Shown: in pieces, positions 26,992 to 36,158 of the stretch
How positions within the stretch are numbered: position 1 is the stretch's first letter
Layout of the letters: each line of letters starts with the position of its first letter
DNA from: Candidatus Anammoximicrobium sp.
Lineage (GTDB): Bacteria > Planctomycetota > Planctomycetia > Pirellulales > Pirellulaceae
Assembly (NCBI GenBank): GCA_012515235.1
Contig: JAAYYU010000259.1
Span: forward strand, 1 to 59,298
Length of the DNA stretch: 59,298 nt
Reading direction: 5' to 3'
Program-made: the position numbers and the translations under genes
Notes under the pieces: model-generated
The model's input: only the letters and a program-made list of their open reading frames with translations
What the model was told of the DNA's origin: nothing
Database searches by the model: none

Positions 26992-29346
26992 ATGGCCTTC
27001 GTCAATTTCTCGCTGCTGTTCGGCGGGCTGCTGCTGGCAGTTCCGATCGTGTTGCATCTGGTGATGCGGCAGCAGCCCAAGCAGTTGATCTTCCCGGCGC
27101 TGCGGTTCGTCAAGCAGCGGCATGACGCCAACCGCAGGCAACTGCAACTGCGGCACTGGCTGCTGTTGTTGCTGCGGTGTCTGGCGATCGGCCTGCTGGC
27201 CGCCGCGCTGGCTCGCCCCAGCGTGCCGTCGCTGGCGGTGGGCAACTGGATCTTGATCGGACTCCTGGGCGCCGTGCTGCTGGTGGTGGGATTGCTGGCC
27301 GCCTTGGCGCTCGTCCAACGGCGGGGCCGGTGGGCTGCGGGCGGGCTGGGGCTGGCCGCGTTGGGACTGGCGGTGGCCTTGGCAGTGATGCTGCACCGCT
27401 CGCTCGCTCGCGGCGAGTCGTCGGCGATTGGAAACGAGCAGGCGCCCGTGGCGGCCGTGCTGGTCTTCGACACCTCGCCGCGGATGCAGTATCTGCGGCA
27501 GAACCAAACGCGGCTGGACCAGGCTCGCGAAATCGCCGGCTGGTTGATCCGCCAGTTGCCCGCCGACAGCGAGGTGGCCGTGGTGGACTCCCGGCCCGGC
27601 GGCGCGGCTTTTGCCGTGGATCTGGCAGCGGCCCAGCGGTCGCTCGAACGGCTGGAGACGACGGGCGTCCCGTCGCCGCTGACGGACGTGGCCGAACGGG
27701 CCCTGAAGCTGGCTCAGACCAGCCGGAAATCGCGCCAGGAAGTCTACCTGTTCAGCGATCTGAGCCGCGCGAGTTGGACGAGCCAGTCGTCGGCAGTGCT
27801 GAAACAGCGGCTGCAGGAGTCCGCCGGCGTGCTGTTGTATGTCATCGACGTGGGCGTGGATGAACCGCAGAATACGCTCCTCGGCGTGCCCCGCCTGGCC
27901 AGCGACGTGCTGTCGAAGGGCAACGCTTTGGAGGTGCAAGCCGCCTTGGCGTGTATGGGGCCGGGCGGGACCAGCACCGTCGAACTGTACCTGGAGGAAC
28001 CCGATCCCGAACTGCCGGTCGTGCGGGATGGCAAGATCGAACTGCCGCGGTCCACACTGCGGGCCCAGCAGGTGGTCACGCTGCCGGAGGACGGCTCGCA
28101 ACTTGTCCGGTTTCAGGTCAGCGGCCTGGACGCCGGCACGCAGCACGGGACGTTGCGGATCGCCGCCCAGGACGGGCTGGCTTGGGACAACACGCGGTAT
28201 TTCTCGGTCCACGTGCAAGAGGCGTCGCCCGTCCTGGTCCTCGCGCCGCCGGGAACGGTCACCAGGTTCTTTGTCGAGGCCGTCGCGCCGTACGAGTTCC
28301 GCCAGCGCGGGCAGGCCCGGTTCGACGTCCGCGTCGAGGAGCAGGCGAGATGGCCCAACCTCGCCTTGAACGATTACGAAGCCGTCTGTCTGCTGGACCC
28401 CGCCCCGCTGACGCCCTCCGCCTGCGAGACCCTCGCGGCCTACGTCCGCCAGGGCGGCGGCTTGGGGCTGTTTTTGGGACACAACGCCGATGCGGCCTCG
28501 TGGAACGCCCTCCCGGCGCGGCGGCTGACGGGCGGCAAACTGGACCGCCAGTGGCGCTCGCCCGGCGACGTCTTCATCACGCTCCGCGACCTCAGCCACC
28601 CGCTGACGGCGGCGTTCCGCGACGTGGCGACCAGCGTCCCGTGGGACCAGTTCCCCGTCTATCGGCATTGGGGGTTGGAGGAGATCGCCCCGCCGTCCCG
28701 CGTGGTCGTCCGGTACAGCAACAACCAGCCGGCGATCGTCGAGACGCCGCTGGGCCGCGGCCGCGTGCTGACCATGACCACTCCCGTCTCCGATCCGGCT
28801 CGGTTGAAGGGCCGCCAGACGTGGAACGAGCTGCCGACCGGAAACGACGCCTGGCCCTACGTCGTGCTGGTCAACGAAATGCTGCGGCACCTGACGGATG
28901 CGGGCGGAACCAAACTGAACTACCTGGCGGGAGAAACGGCGTCGTTGCCCAACCCGCGAGACAAGTATCCGGAGCGGTACCAACTGTTCACGCCGCTGGA
29001 CCAGCCGCAGGACGTGACAGCCGCGGACAGCCAAGTGGCCGTCAAGTTCACGGAAGTGCCGGGAAGCTACCGCTTGAAAGGCTTTCTCCAGCGTCCGCTC
29101 GTGCGCGGCTTTGCAGTGAACCTGCCGGAGTCCGCCAGCCAGTTGACGAGGCTGAATCGCGACGAACTGGACGAGCTGCTTCGCCCCGACCGCTACCACT
29201 TCGCGCGCAGCCAGGACGAAATCGTGCTGGGTGTGGGCGAGGCCCGGCTGGGCCGCGAGTTCTATCCGTTCCTGCTCCCCCTGGTCGCCCTCCTCTTGGG
29301 CTTGGAGCACCTGCTGTCGAACCGTTTTTACCGGCGCGGCGAATAG
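26992..29346 (+). CDS. BatA-type membrane protein with degenerate VWA domain
   Basis: This 784-residue protein has the BatA/aerotolerance N-terminal domain (VNFSLLFGGLLLAVPIVLHL, FPALRFVKQR, LRHWLLLLLRCLAI) with several transmembrane helices in the first 135 residues. A VWA-like domain follows. Its MIDAS start is Asp160 in FDTSPRM, where the normal DxSxS has lost the last Ser, so metal binding is doubtful. The middle of the protein (about 400-620) resembles a class-I glutamine amidotransferase-like fold seen in this family (AYVRQGGGLGLFLGHN). A C-terminal helix (FYPFLLPLVALLLGLEHLL) re-enters the membrane. Such proteins usually sit with MoxR ATPase and DUF58 genes; none is adjacent here. Envelope role inferred. 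Confidence 0.8.
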   Translation: MAFVNFSLLFGGLLLAVPIVLHLVMRQQPKQLIFPALRFVKQRHDANRRQLQLRHWLLLLLRCLAIGLLAAALARPSVPSLAVGNWILIGLLGAVLLVVGLLAALALVQRRGRWAAGGLGLAALGLAVALAVMLHRSLARGESSAIGNEQAPVAAVLVFDTSPRMQYLRQNQTRLDQAREIAGWLIRQLPADSEVAVVDSRPGGAAFAVDLAAAQRSLERLETTGVPSPLTDVAERALKLAQTSRKSRQEVYLFSDLSRASWTSQSSAVLKQRLQESAGVLLYVIDVGVDEPQNTLLGVPRLASDVLSKGNALEVQAALACMGPGGTSTVELYLEEPDPELPVVRDGKIELPRSTLRAQQVVTLPEDGSQLVRFQVSGLDAGTQHGTLRIAAQDGLAWDNTRYFSVHVQEASPVLVLAPPGTVTRFFVEAVAPYEFRQRGQARFDVRVEEQARWPNLALNDYEAVCLLDPAPLTPSACETLAAYVRQGGGLGLFLGHNADAASWNALPARRLTGGKLDRQWRSPGDVFITLRDLSHPLTAAFRDVATSVPWDQFPVYRHWGLEEIAPPSRVVVRYSNNQPAIVETPLGRGRVLTMTTPVSDPARLKGRQTWNELPTGNDAWPYVVLVNEMLRHLTDAGGTKLNYLAGETASLPNPRDKYPERYQLFTPLDQPQDVTAADSQVAVKFTEVPGSYRLKGFLQRPLVRGFAVNLPESASQLTRLNRDELDELLRPDRYHFARSQDEIVLGVGEARLGREFYPFLLPLVALLLGLEHLLSNRFYRRGE

Positions 29347-29800
29347 CCGACGCGTTGCCGCCACGACGTCTGGTCCTGAACATGGCTCCACGCTGGCGGG
29401 CCGCGTGGTGGTCGAAATCCGGGAAGTGGTTTGGGCTACCGTTGCTAGCGGGCGCAAACACGGCTAACAGGCACGCCGTGCCACACCGAAGAAGCTCGAT
29501 CGCAGCCCAACACACGTCAGAACCGCTGGGTGCTAGCGACGTGAACTTGCACGGTTTGGGGTCTCTGTGCCGACGGCGCGGCGTCCGATGGCACTTATCG
29601 AAGTTGCCGAAAGGCGCGTTTGTCCGGATCGTCTACGGGGTTGGGAACCTCCGAACCGATACACAGGGGAAGGAAAGGCGGTCTTGCGCGCCGAAGTCCG
29701 TCCCCGTCGGCAAAGCAGTGCGGGCCTTGGGGTCCGTCTCGGCCAGAAGGACAATCGTAACCGCTCAGCAAACCAGAGAGACGCGGGAGGTACCAGGCGA
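29347..29800. other. Intergenic, 454 bp, nothing assigned
   Basis: This is a gap between the BatA/VWA gene and the WD40 gene, same direction. No gene, terminator with T-run, or clear promoter was recognised. Two TGCTAGC sites (near 29449 and 29527) occur here, as in several other gaps of the window. Confidence 0.4.
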
Positions 29801-30907
29801 ATGTCAGCCAATAGAAACACCAGCCAGACGCCGTTGACCGCTGTCCAAGCGTTGTCTGCGGCGTCTCGGCCGCGGTTCCACTACCGGCTTGCAGCGCCGG
29901 CCTTGCCGGCCATCCTGTTCGTCGTTTTGACGCTGCTGTCGGCGGTGTCGGCAGCAGGCGAGCAACTGGGCGGCAACTGGCCGTGTCAGGCGGTGCAGAT
30001 GCCCGCGACGAACGAGTTGGGGACGGCGCCGGTCGTGACGTCGGTCTGCCTGCAGCCCGGCGGGGCGCTGCTGGCAGCCGGCGGGGACGATCATCGCATC
30101 TACCTGTGGGACGTGATGACGGGCCAGACCGCCCGCTGCCTGGTCGGGCACGAGGATTGGGTTCACGCGGTCAGATTCTCGGCGGACGGCCGGATCCTGG
30201 CCTCGGCCGGCCACGACGGCCGCGTCATGCTGTGGGATCCCGCGACGGCACAACGGATTTGCGTGTTGGACCAAGGTTGCCATGCTGTCACCGAATTGGC
30301 TTGGAGCCAGGACGGCACGAAGTTGGCTACCAGCGGCTTCTCGTCCCAAGTGCGGTTGTACGACGTGCCCACACGGAAACTGGTCGGCGAATTGCAGGGA
30401 CCGTGCGACGATCTGCGGGCCTTGTCGTTTTCCCCCGACGGCCAGCGACTGGCCGCGGGCGGGCGCAACGGCAAGATGCGCATCTGGAACGTGGTCCACG
30501 CTCAGTCGTCCGAAGAGTACACGGCGCATCAGGCGCGGATCCGGGCCTTGGCCTTTTCGCCGGACGGCAAGCAATTGGCCTCGTCCGGCGAGGACGGCAG
30601 GGTCCACATCTGGACCTTCGAGAACCAGCGTGGATACGACCTGCCGCGCCGGCCGACCAAGATCTTTACGCTGGTTTTCTTCGGACCGAATTACCTGGCG
30701 ACCGGCGGCAGCGACAATTTGATCCGCTTGTGGGATCTGGACAGCGGCGCCGAAGTCGGTCAGTTGGCGGGGCACCAGGGCAGTGTGGTGTCGTTGGACT
30801 CCAACGGCGAGGTACTTGTTTCCGGGAGCTACGACACGGTGGTGCGGATTTGGACAATCAAGGACCGCGTTGCCAAAGCTCCAAGGCCGGCCGTGGAGTT
30901 GAAATGA
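29801..30907 (+). CDS. Exported WD40-repeat protein
   Basis: This 368-residue protein has a hydrophobic signal or anchor (LPAILFVVLTLLSAVSAAGE) near residues 36-55. Seven WD40 blades follow, marked by LWDVMTG, LWDPATA, LYDVPTR, IWNVVHA, IWTFENQ, LWDLDSG and IWTIKDR; the set should close a full propeller. Such proteins serve as interaction platforms. The ATG at 29801 has GGGAGG about 11 nt upstream; the frame is open from 29567, but that part has no similarity. The stop is only 64 bp before the probable TTG start of the SdrD-repeat surface protein, so the two are probably in one transcript. Confidence 0.82.
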   Translation: MSANRNTSQTPLTAVQALSAASRPRFHYRLAAPALPAILFVVLTLLSAVSAAGEQLGGNWPCQAVQMPATNELGTAPVVTSVCLQPGGALLAAGGDDHRIYLWDVMTGQTARCLVGHEDWVHAVRFSADGRILASAGHDGRVMLWDPATAQRICVLDQGCHAVTELAWSQDGTKLATSGFSSQVRLYDVPTRKLVGELQGPCDDLRALSFSPDGQRLAAGGRNGKMRIWNVVHAQSSEEYTAHQARIRALAFSPDGKQLASSGEDGRVHIWTFENQRGYDLPRRPTKIFTLVFFGPNYLATGGSDNLIRLWDLDSGAEVGQLAGHQGSVVSLDSNGEVLVSGSYDTVVRIWTIKDRVAKAPRPAVELK

Positions 30908-30971
30908 GGGGTTGACTGGCGCGCGGGCGACCGGCGACCAAGGATGGGACCGCAAGGCACGGAGGTGGATC

Positions 30972-33900
30972 TTGCATCTGCTCACTCACGCCAGGAATCT
31001 GCTGCACCGGATCGGCCACCGAAGGGAGCTGTCGGCGCGCCGCGTGTCGGCGGATGCGCCGCGGCTGCGAGGCTTTGAAAGGATGGAGCCGCGGCAACTG
31101 CTGGCAGCCGATCCGCTGTACGTGGGCGCGGTTTACATGGAGGAAGACATCGGTTCCGACGTCCACGGCGACACGTTCGAGATCACGTTCCAGGGCGGCG
31201 CGAACGACACGCAGCTGACGCGCCTGGCGATCCGAACCGATCAGGATCTGGAGGGTTTGAGCCGAGGCGACCTGATTTTCGACACCCGCGAAGCAGGCTT
31301 GGGCGCGGACCACGCGTTTCCCTTCACCCTGGTCGCCTTGCAGACGGCTGACCCGCAGGCCTCGGTTCAGGTTACCGTTGATGACGGCGGGTTGCTGCTG
31401 GTCCTGGAAATGACCGGCTTCCGGGCCGGGGACAAATTGACGTTTACCATCGACGTCGACGAAGTCCAGGGCTTTGACCCCGCCGAAACCGATTACGAGG
31501 CGATTAACGAGAGCATCGATCCGCTGGCGTCCGGCATCGAGTTCCAGGGCTCGCAGTTGAACGCCGTCTTTTCCGCCCCTCATTACCACGACATCGAGGC
31601 GAGCGCGGCGTTTCGGAATCGTTACGACGCCGCGCTGGCCGGCACCGGACTTGACCTGCCGGCCGACGACCACGACGGCAAGCGCGACCGGACTGCCGGC
31701 GCGGTGGGCCAGGTCCGGCAACAACCGCTGCCGATCTCCCTGGCCGGCAAGGTCTACCTGGAGGCCGATCTGGATCTGCGACAGGATCCCGGTGAAGCCG
31801 GTTTGGCCAACGTCGCACTGGCGCTGTGGCAATGGGACGGCGGCGAATACCGGGACACGGGTCGCACCGCGACGACCGACGCCCAGGGCCGATACGAGTT
31901 CGGCACGGAACGGGACCTCCAGCCCGGTCTGTACCAGGTGCGCGAGAGCCAGCCGGAGGGCCTGTTCAGCGTGGGGGCCGTCCCGGGCACCGTGGCGGGC
32001 CAGCCGACGGGCCGGACAGTGCCGGGCGACCGCGACGCGCTGACGGAGATCGCCATCCCGCTGGGCGGAACCCATGCCGCGGATTTCGATTTCGCGGAGG
32101 CCGCTCCCGCCGAACTCAGCGGCTATGTGTACCACGACCGCGACAACGACGGCCGGCGGGACGCGGGCGAGGAAGGGCTCCACGGCGTGCAGCTCGTCGT
32201 CTCGGCGATCGACTCGATCAGCCCCCAGGGTCCCGTCAGCGTGACGACGGACGGCGCCGGCTATTACCTCGTGCGCGGGCTGGCTCCGGGCACCTACCGC
32301 GTGGTCGAACCGAATCAGCCCGCCGGCTATCTGGACGGTCTGGACGCGCCCGGCACCGTGGCCGGACAAACGCGCGGAACGGCCCGCCATCCGGGCGATG
32401 CACTGGAAGACATTGTCTTGGGCGGCGGCCAGTCCGGCGTGGACTACAACTTTGGCGAACTGCTGCCGGCCTCGATCCAGGGCCGCGTCTGCCTGGCCGA
32501 CCGGTTGGGCGACTGTCACGCCTCGGCGGCGGCTCGGACGCCGGTGCCCGGAGCCGTGGTGCGATTGCTGAACGATTCGGGAGACTTGCAGGCCGAAACG
32601 CAAACCGGCGCGGACGGCGCCTATCGCTTTACCGACTTGATGCCCGGCACCTACGTCGTAGTCGAAGTGACGCCCGACGGCCTGATCGACGGCGCCGATC
32701 ACGTGGGAACCGTCGACGGCCGGACGGTGGGACGCATCGTGGCGGCGGACGCGATCGGCGAGATCTCGCTGGCTTCCAGCCAGCAGGGCCTCGACTACGA
32801 TTTCTGCGAGCACCTTCCCGCCCAACTGTCCGGCTACGTGTACCACGACCGCGACAACGACGGCTGGCGGGAAGCTGGCGAGGAGGGGCTCGCGCAGGTC
32901 CCGGTCAGACTGCTGGACGAGGCCGGGCAGGAGGTCGCTGCGGCGCTCACCGACGCCCAGGGCCGCTATCAATTCGTCGGCCTGCAGGCCGGCGTGTACG
33001 CGGCAGTCGAGACGCAACCCGGGCTGTGGATCGACGGCTTGGATCGGGCCGGAACCGTCGGCGGACAGACGACCGGGCAAGCTGCCAACCCTGGCGATCG
33101 CATCGGCCAGATCCGTCTGTGGTGGGGCGACGAGGGCCTCGAGTACAACTTCGGCGAGTTGCGGCACGCCTCGATCCGCGGCAGCGTCCACTTGAGCGGC
33201 CCCGACGGCGATTGCTACACGCCCGGCGGTCCCCAGCCGCCGCTGGCCGACGTCGTCGTGCGCTTGCTCGACGCCGAAGGCGGAACGATCGCCCAGACGC
33301 GGACGGACGCGCAAGGCGGCTACCGCTTCGAAGGATTGCTGCCGGGCACGTACACGGTGAGCGAAGCGACCCCCGCCGGCCTGATCGACGGCGCCGAACG
33401 TGTGGGGACGGTCGACGGCCGGCCGCTGGGCTACGTGGCGGGCGAAGACACGCTTGCCGGAATCACGCTGACTTCCGGCCAGGCGGCGATCGACTACGAC
33501 TTCTGCGAGCATGCGCCCGCGTCGCTTTCCGGCGTCGTCTACCACGACCGCAACAACAACGGGCGAGTCGATCCGGGCGAAGAGCCTCTGGCGGGCGTCC
33601 GCGTGCAATTGCTGGACGATACCCAGCAGGCAATCGCGACGGCGGAAACGGGTCAGGACGGGCGCTATGAATTCGGCAACCTGCGCTCCGGCCAATACCG
33701 CCTCGTCGAATCGCAGCCCGCCGGCTACTTGGACGGCCTGGACACTGCCGGCACGATCGCCGGCGTGACCGTCGGCACGGCGGACAATCCGGGCGACCGG
33801 ATTCGCCAAATCGGTCTGCGCTGGGGCGATGCCGGGCTGCACTATGACTTTGGCGAATTGCTGCCCGGCAGCATCGCGGGGCTGGTCCACGCCGACCTGG

Positions 33901-36158
33901 ACCGGGACTGCCTGTGGGACGCGGACGAGCAACCGCTGGCCGGAGTGACCCTGGAACTGCGGGACGCTTCAGGGCGCGTCCTGACGGTCACGCAGACGGA
34001 GGCCGACGGCCGCTACCGCTTTGAAAACCTGTCGCCCGGCACGTACACCGTCAAGGAACAGCAGCCGGCCGGCTATTTTCAGGGCGGCCAGCGGGCCGGC
34101 TCGGGCGGCGGCGACGCCCGCCTGGAGGACGTGATCAGCGCCATCGCGTTGGGATCGGGCCGAGACTTGACGGGCTACGATTTCTGCGAAGTGCCGCCGA
34201 GCCGTCTGGCCGGTCGCGTGTACCTGGACGCCAATCAGAACTGCCGCTGGGACGACGGCGAACAACCGTTGTCCGGAGTCACCATTCGGTTGCTGGATTC
34301 CTCCGGACACGTTGCCGCCTCCACCACGACGGATGCAACCGGCCGCTATCGCTTCGCTGCCCTGCGTCCCGGCGAGTACTCCCTGCGAGAGACTCAACCC
34401 GCCGAATACTTGCAGGGCTGCCAGCGCGCGGGCTCGCACGGCGGCGATGCCAGCGTGGCCGATGCCATCTCCGGAATCTGGATCCCCGCAGGACAGGCGT
34501 TGACCGATTACGATTTCGGCGAAGTGCCGCCCAGCAGCCTGTCGGGCTACGTCTTCCAGGACGGAGAAGCGATTCGCACGCTGACCGGCCGCTTGCCGGA
34601 CGACATCTGGCAGCAACGCGACGGACGCCGAACGTCCGACGATCGGCCGCTGCAAGGAGTCGTCCTGGAGTTGCGTGACGCTCGAACCGGCCAGCCGGTG
34701 CTGGGCGAAGCCGCCTTGCCGGGCATCTACGGACGCGGCGCGATCGTCGCGGTCACGGATGCCCAGGGATACTACGAATTCCGCGGTTTGCCGCCCGGCG
34801 TCTACGATGTGATCGAAGTCCAGCCGGCCGGCCTCGCCGACGGGCTCGACACGCCCGGCACCACCGGCGGCGTGGCCTTCAACGCCAACGCGCCCATCGA
34901 TGCGGCTCTCCGCGAGGGGCGAAGCGATTATCCCTGGGACGATGCCCTCGTGTCGATTCCGCTGGGAGCCGGCCTGGCGTCCGAGGAGAACAACTTCAGC
35001 GAACTCGCCGTCGAACCGCTGGACATCGTTCCTCCGTTCGACCCGCCGCGCATGCCTCCTCCGCCGCCGGAGCCGGTCCTGCCTCCTCTCCTTCAGGCAG
35101 CGGCGCCGCCCATCATGGTGCCGCCCGTCTGCGCCCCGCTGCGGTTCCCGACGTACGGAATCGGCGGGCTGCAAAACTTCAGCTGGCACCTGAGCGTGAT
35201 CGACGCGGGCTCGCCCCGTGGCCAAGGCGACGCCGTGCCGCTGGCCGGCCTGGTCTGGCGTTCGGTGACCTTTCACGACGTGGCCAACTGGTACGGTCAA
35301 CCGCTCGATCGCGGCCGCTGGATTCTCGGCACCGCAGACGACGGCGCCCGCGCGGCTGACTCCGCGCGGGAAGCGGTGTTTGGCTTGGCGGACGGGATTC
35401 CCCTGGCGGGCGACTTCAACGGAGACGGCATCGACGAGATCGGCATCTACCGCCGCGGGCACTTCTTCCTGGACCTGAACGGCAACGGCCGCTGGGACGA
35501 CCACGATCTGTGGGCCTGGCTGGGCGACGACTTCGATCTGCCGGTCACCGGCGACTGGAACGGCGACGGCAAAGACGACATCGGCATCTTCGGCCCGGCC
35601 TGGCCCGGCGATCCGCTGGCCCTGGCATTCGAAACCGGATTGCCTGATATGCGGAATCAGTTGCTGCCGATCCCGAAACCGAAGAACGTGCCGCCCAAGC
35701 CGCAGGAGGCCACCAGCGGCTTGCGGCTGATGCGCCACACCGCCGCCGGTACGACGCGCGCGGACGTCATCGACCACGTCTTCCTGTATGGGGCGGGAAA
35801 ACAGATCCCGGTCACCGGCGATTGGTCGGGCGACGGCATCAAGAACATCGGCGTGTTCCAGGACGGCCGCTGGCGACTGGACGCCGACGGCGACGGCCGC
35901 TGGTCGGAAAAGGATCGCGTGTTCGAGTACGGCGCCGCGGGCGATCTGCCTGTCGTCGGCGATTTCGACGGCGACGGGATCGATGAAATCGGCGTCTTTC
36001 GCGGCGGGCAATGGATCGTCGACCTCGATGGCAACCACGAAAGGGACGCCCGCGATGCGGTCTTTTCTCTGGGCGGGCCCGGCGATCTGCCCGTCGTCGG
36101 CGACTGGAATGGCGACGGCTCGGACGAACCGGGGATCTACCGCCCCGGCGCGGCCTGA
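30972..36158 (+). CDS. Giant surface protein: nine SdrD B-like repeats plus FG-GAP-type C-terminus
   Basis: This 1728-residue protein has the planctomycete surface motif FERMEPRQLLAAD near residue 36. A beta-rich domain of about 200 residues follows. Nine SdrD B-like/Cna-B-type repeats (about 31730-35020) come next, each with a GRYRF-like strand, a GTY/V-V-E turn and a YDF-E or YNFGEL end. A Pro-rich hinge leads to FG-GAP/VCBS-type calcium motifs (GDFNGDGIDEIGIY, GDWNGDGKDDIGIF, GDWSGDGIKNIGVF, GDFDGDGIDEIGVF, GDWNGDGSDEPGIY). It is probably anchored at or secreted to the cell surface, in adhesion or as a structural stalk. A TTG at 30972 with GGAGG 6 nt upstream is the likely start; a TTG at 30912 is possible. 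The 3' end overlaps the convergent gene by 22 bp. Confidence 0.85.
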   Translation: MHLLTHARNLLHRIGHRRELSARRVSADAPRLRGFERMEPRQLLAADPLYVGAVYMEEDIGSDVHGDTFEITFQGGANDTQLTRLAIRTDQDLEGLSRGDLIFDTREAGLGADHAFPFTLVALQTADPQASVQVTVDDGGLLLVLEMTGFRAGDKLTFTIDVDEVQGFDPAETDYEAINESIDPLASGIEFQGSQLNAVFSAPHYHDIEASAAFRNRYDAALAGTGLDLPADDHDGKRDRTAGAVGQVRQQPLPISLAGKVYLEADLDLRQDPGEAGLANVALALWQWDGGEYRDTGRTATTDAQGRYEFGTERDLQPGLYQVRESQPEGLFSVGAVPGTVAGQPTGRTVPGDRDALTEIAIPLGGTHAADFDFAEAAPAELSGYVYHDRDNDGRRDAGEEGLHGVQLVVSAIDSISPQGPVSVTTDGAGYYLVRGLAPGTYRVVEPNQPAGYLDGLDAPGTVAGQTRGTARHPGDALEDIVLGGGQSGVDYNFGELLPASIQGRVCLADRLGDCHASAAARTPVPGAVVRLLNDSGDLQAETQTGADGAYRFTDLMPGTYVVVEVTPDGLIDGADHVGTVDGRTVGRIVAADAIGEISLASSQQGLDYDFCEHLPAQLSGYVYHDRDNDGWREAGEEGLAQVPVRLLDEAGQEVAAALTDAQGRYQFVGLQAGVYAAVETQPGLWIDGLDRAGTVGGQTTGQAANPGDRIGQIRLWWGDEGLEYNFGELRHASIRGSVHLSGPDGDCYTPGGPQPPLADVVVRLLDAEGGTIAQTRTDAQGGYRFEGLLPGTYTVSEATPAGLIDGAERVGTVDGRPLGYVAGEDTLAGITLTSGQAAIDYDFCEHAPASLSGVVYHDRNNNGRVDPGEEPLAGVRVQLLDDTQQAIATAETGQDGRYEFGNLRSGQYRLVESQPAGYLDGLDTAGTIAGVTVGTADNPGDRIRQIGLRWGDAGLHYDFGELLPGSIAGLVHADLDRDCLWDADEQPLAGVTLELRDASGRVLTVTQTEADGRYRFENLSPGTYTVKEQQPAGYFQGGQRAGSGGGDARLEDVISAIALGSGRDLTGYDFCEVPPSRLAGRVYLDANQNCRWDDGEQPLSGVTIRLLDSSGHVAASTTTDATGRYRFAALRPGEYSLRETQPAEYLQGCQRAGSHGGDASVADAISGIWIPAGQALTDYDFGEVPPSSLSGYVFQDGEAIRTLTGRLPDDIWQQRDGRRTSDDRPLQGVVLELRDARTGQPVLGEAALPGIYGRGAIVAVTDAQGYYEFRGLPPGVYDVIEVQPAGLADGLDTPGTTGGVAFNANAPIDAALREGRSDYPWDDALVSIPLGAGLASEENNFSELAVEPLDIVPPFDPPRMPPPPPEPVLPPLLQAAAPPIMVPPVCAPLRFPTYGIGGLQNFSWHLSVIDAGSPRGQGDAVPLAGLVWRSVTFHDVANWYGQPLDRGRWILGTADDGARAADSAREAVFGLADGIPLAGDFNGDGIDEIGIYRRGHFFLDLNGNGRWDDHDLWAWLGDDFDLPVTGDWNGDGKDDIGIFGPAWPGDPLALAFETGLPDMRNQLLPIPKPKNVPPKPQEATSGLRLMRHTAAGTTRADVIDHVFLYGAGKQIPVTGDWSGDGIKNIGVFQDGRWRLDADGDGRWSEKDRVFEYGAAGDLPVVGDFDGDGIDEIGVFRGGQWIVDLDGNHERDARDAVFSLGGPGDLPVVGDWNGDGSDEPGIYRPGAA
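31729..35020 (+). repeat. Nine SdrD B-like protein repeats, alternating types
   Basis: The repeat units are about 115 residues (near 345 bp) each. Units 2, 4 and 6 begin like GYVYHDRDNDG (or VVYHDRNNNG) and end YNFGEL or YDFGEL. Units 3 and 5 begin near GDC and end YDFCEH. Units 7 and 8 carry DC or NC near the start; unit 7 ends YDFCEV and unit 8 ends YDFGEV. The paired cysteines in units 3, 5 and 7 could form one disulfide per repeat. The alternation suggests duplication of a two-unit module. Confidence 0.8.

Noticed and set aside
25282..29457. 1391-codon minus-strand open frame opposite the FAD oxidoreductase and BatA genes
   Set aside because: It is a shadow of the coding strand, with no domain similarity and a biased composition.
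30858..36038. Minus-strand open frames of about 1024 and 689 codons opposite the SdrD-repeat gene
   Set aside because: They mirror the repeats of the real gene in reverse and have no recognisable family.
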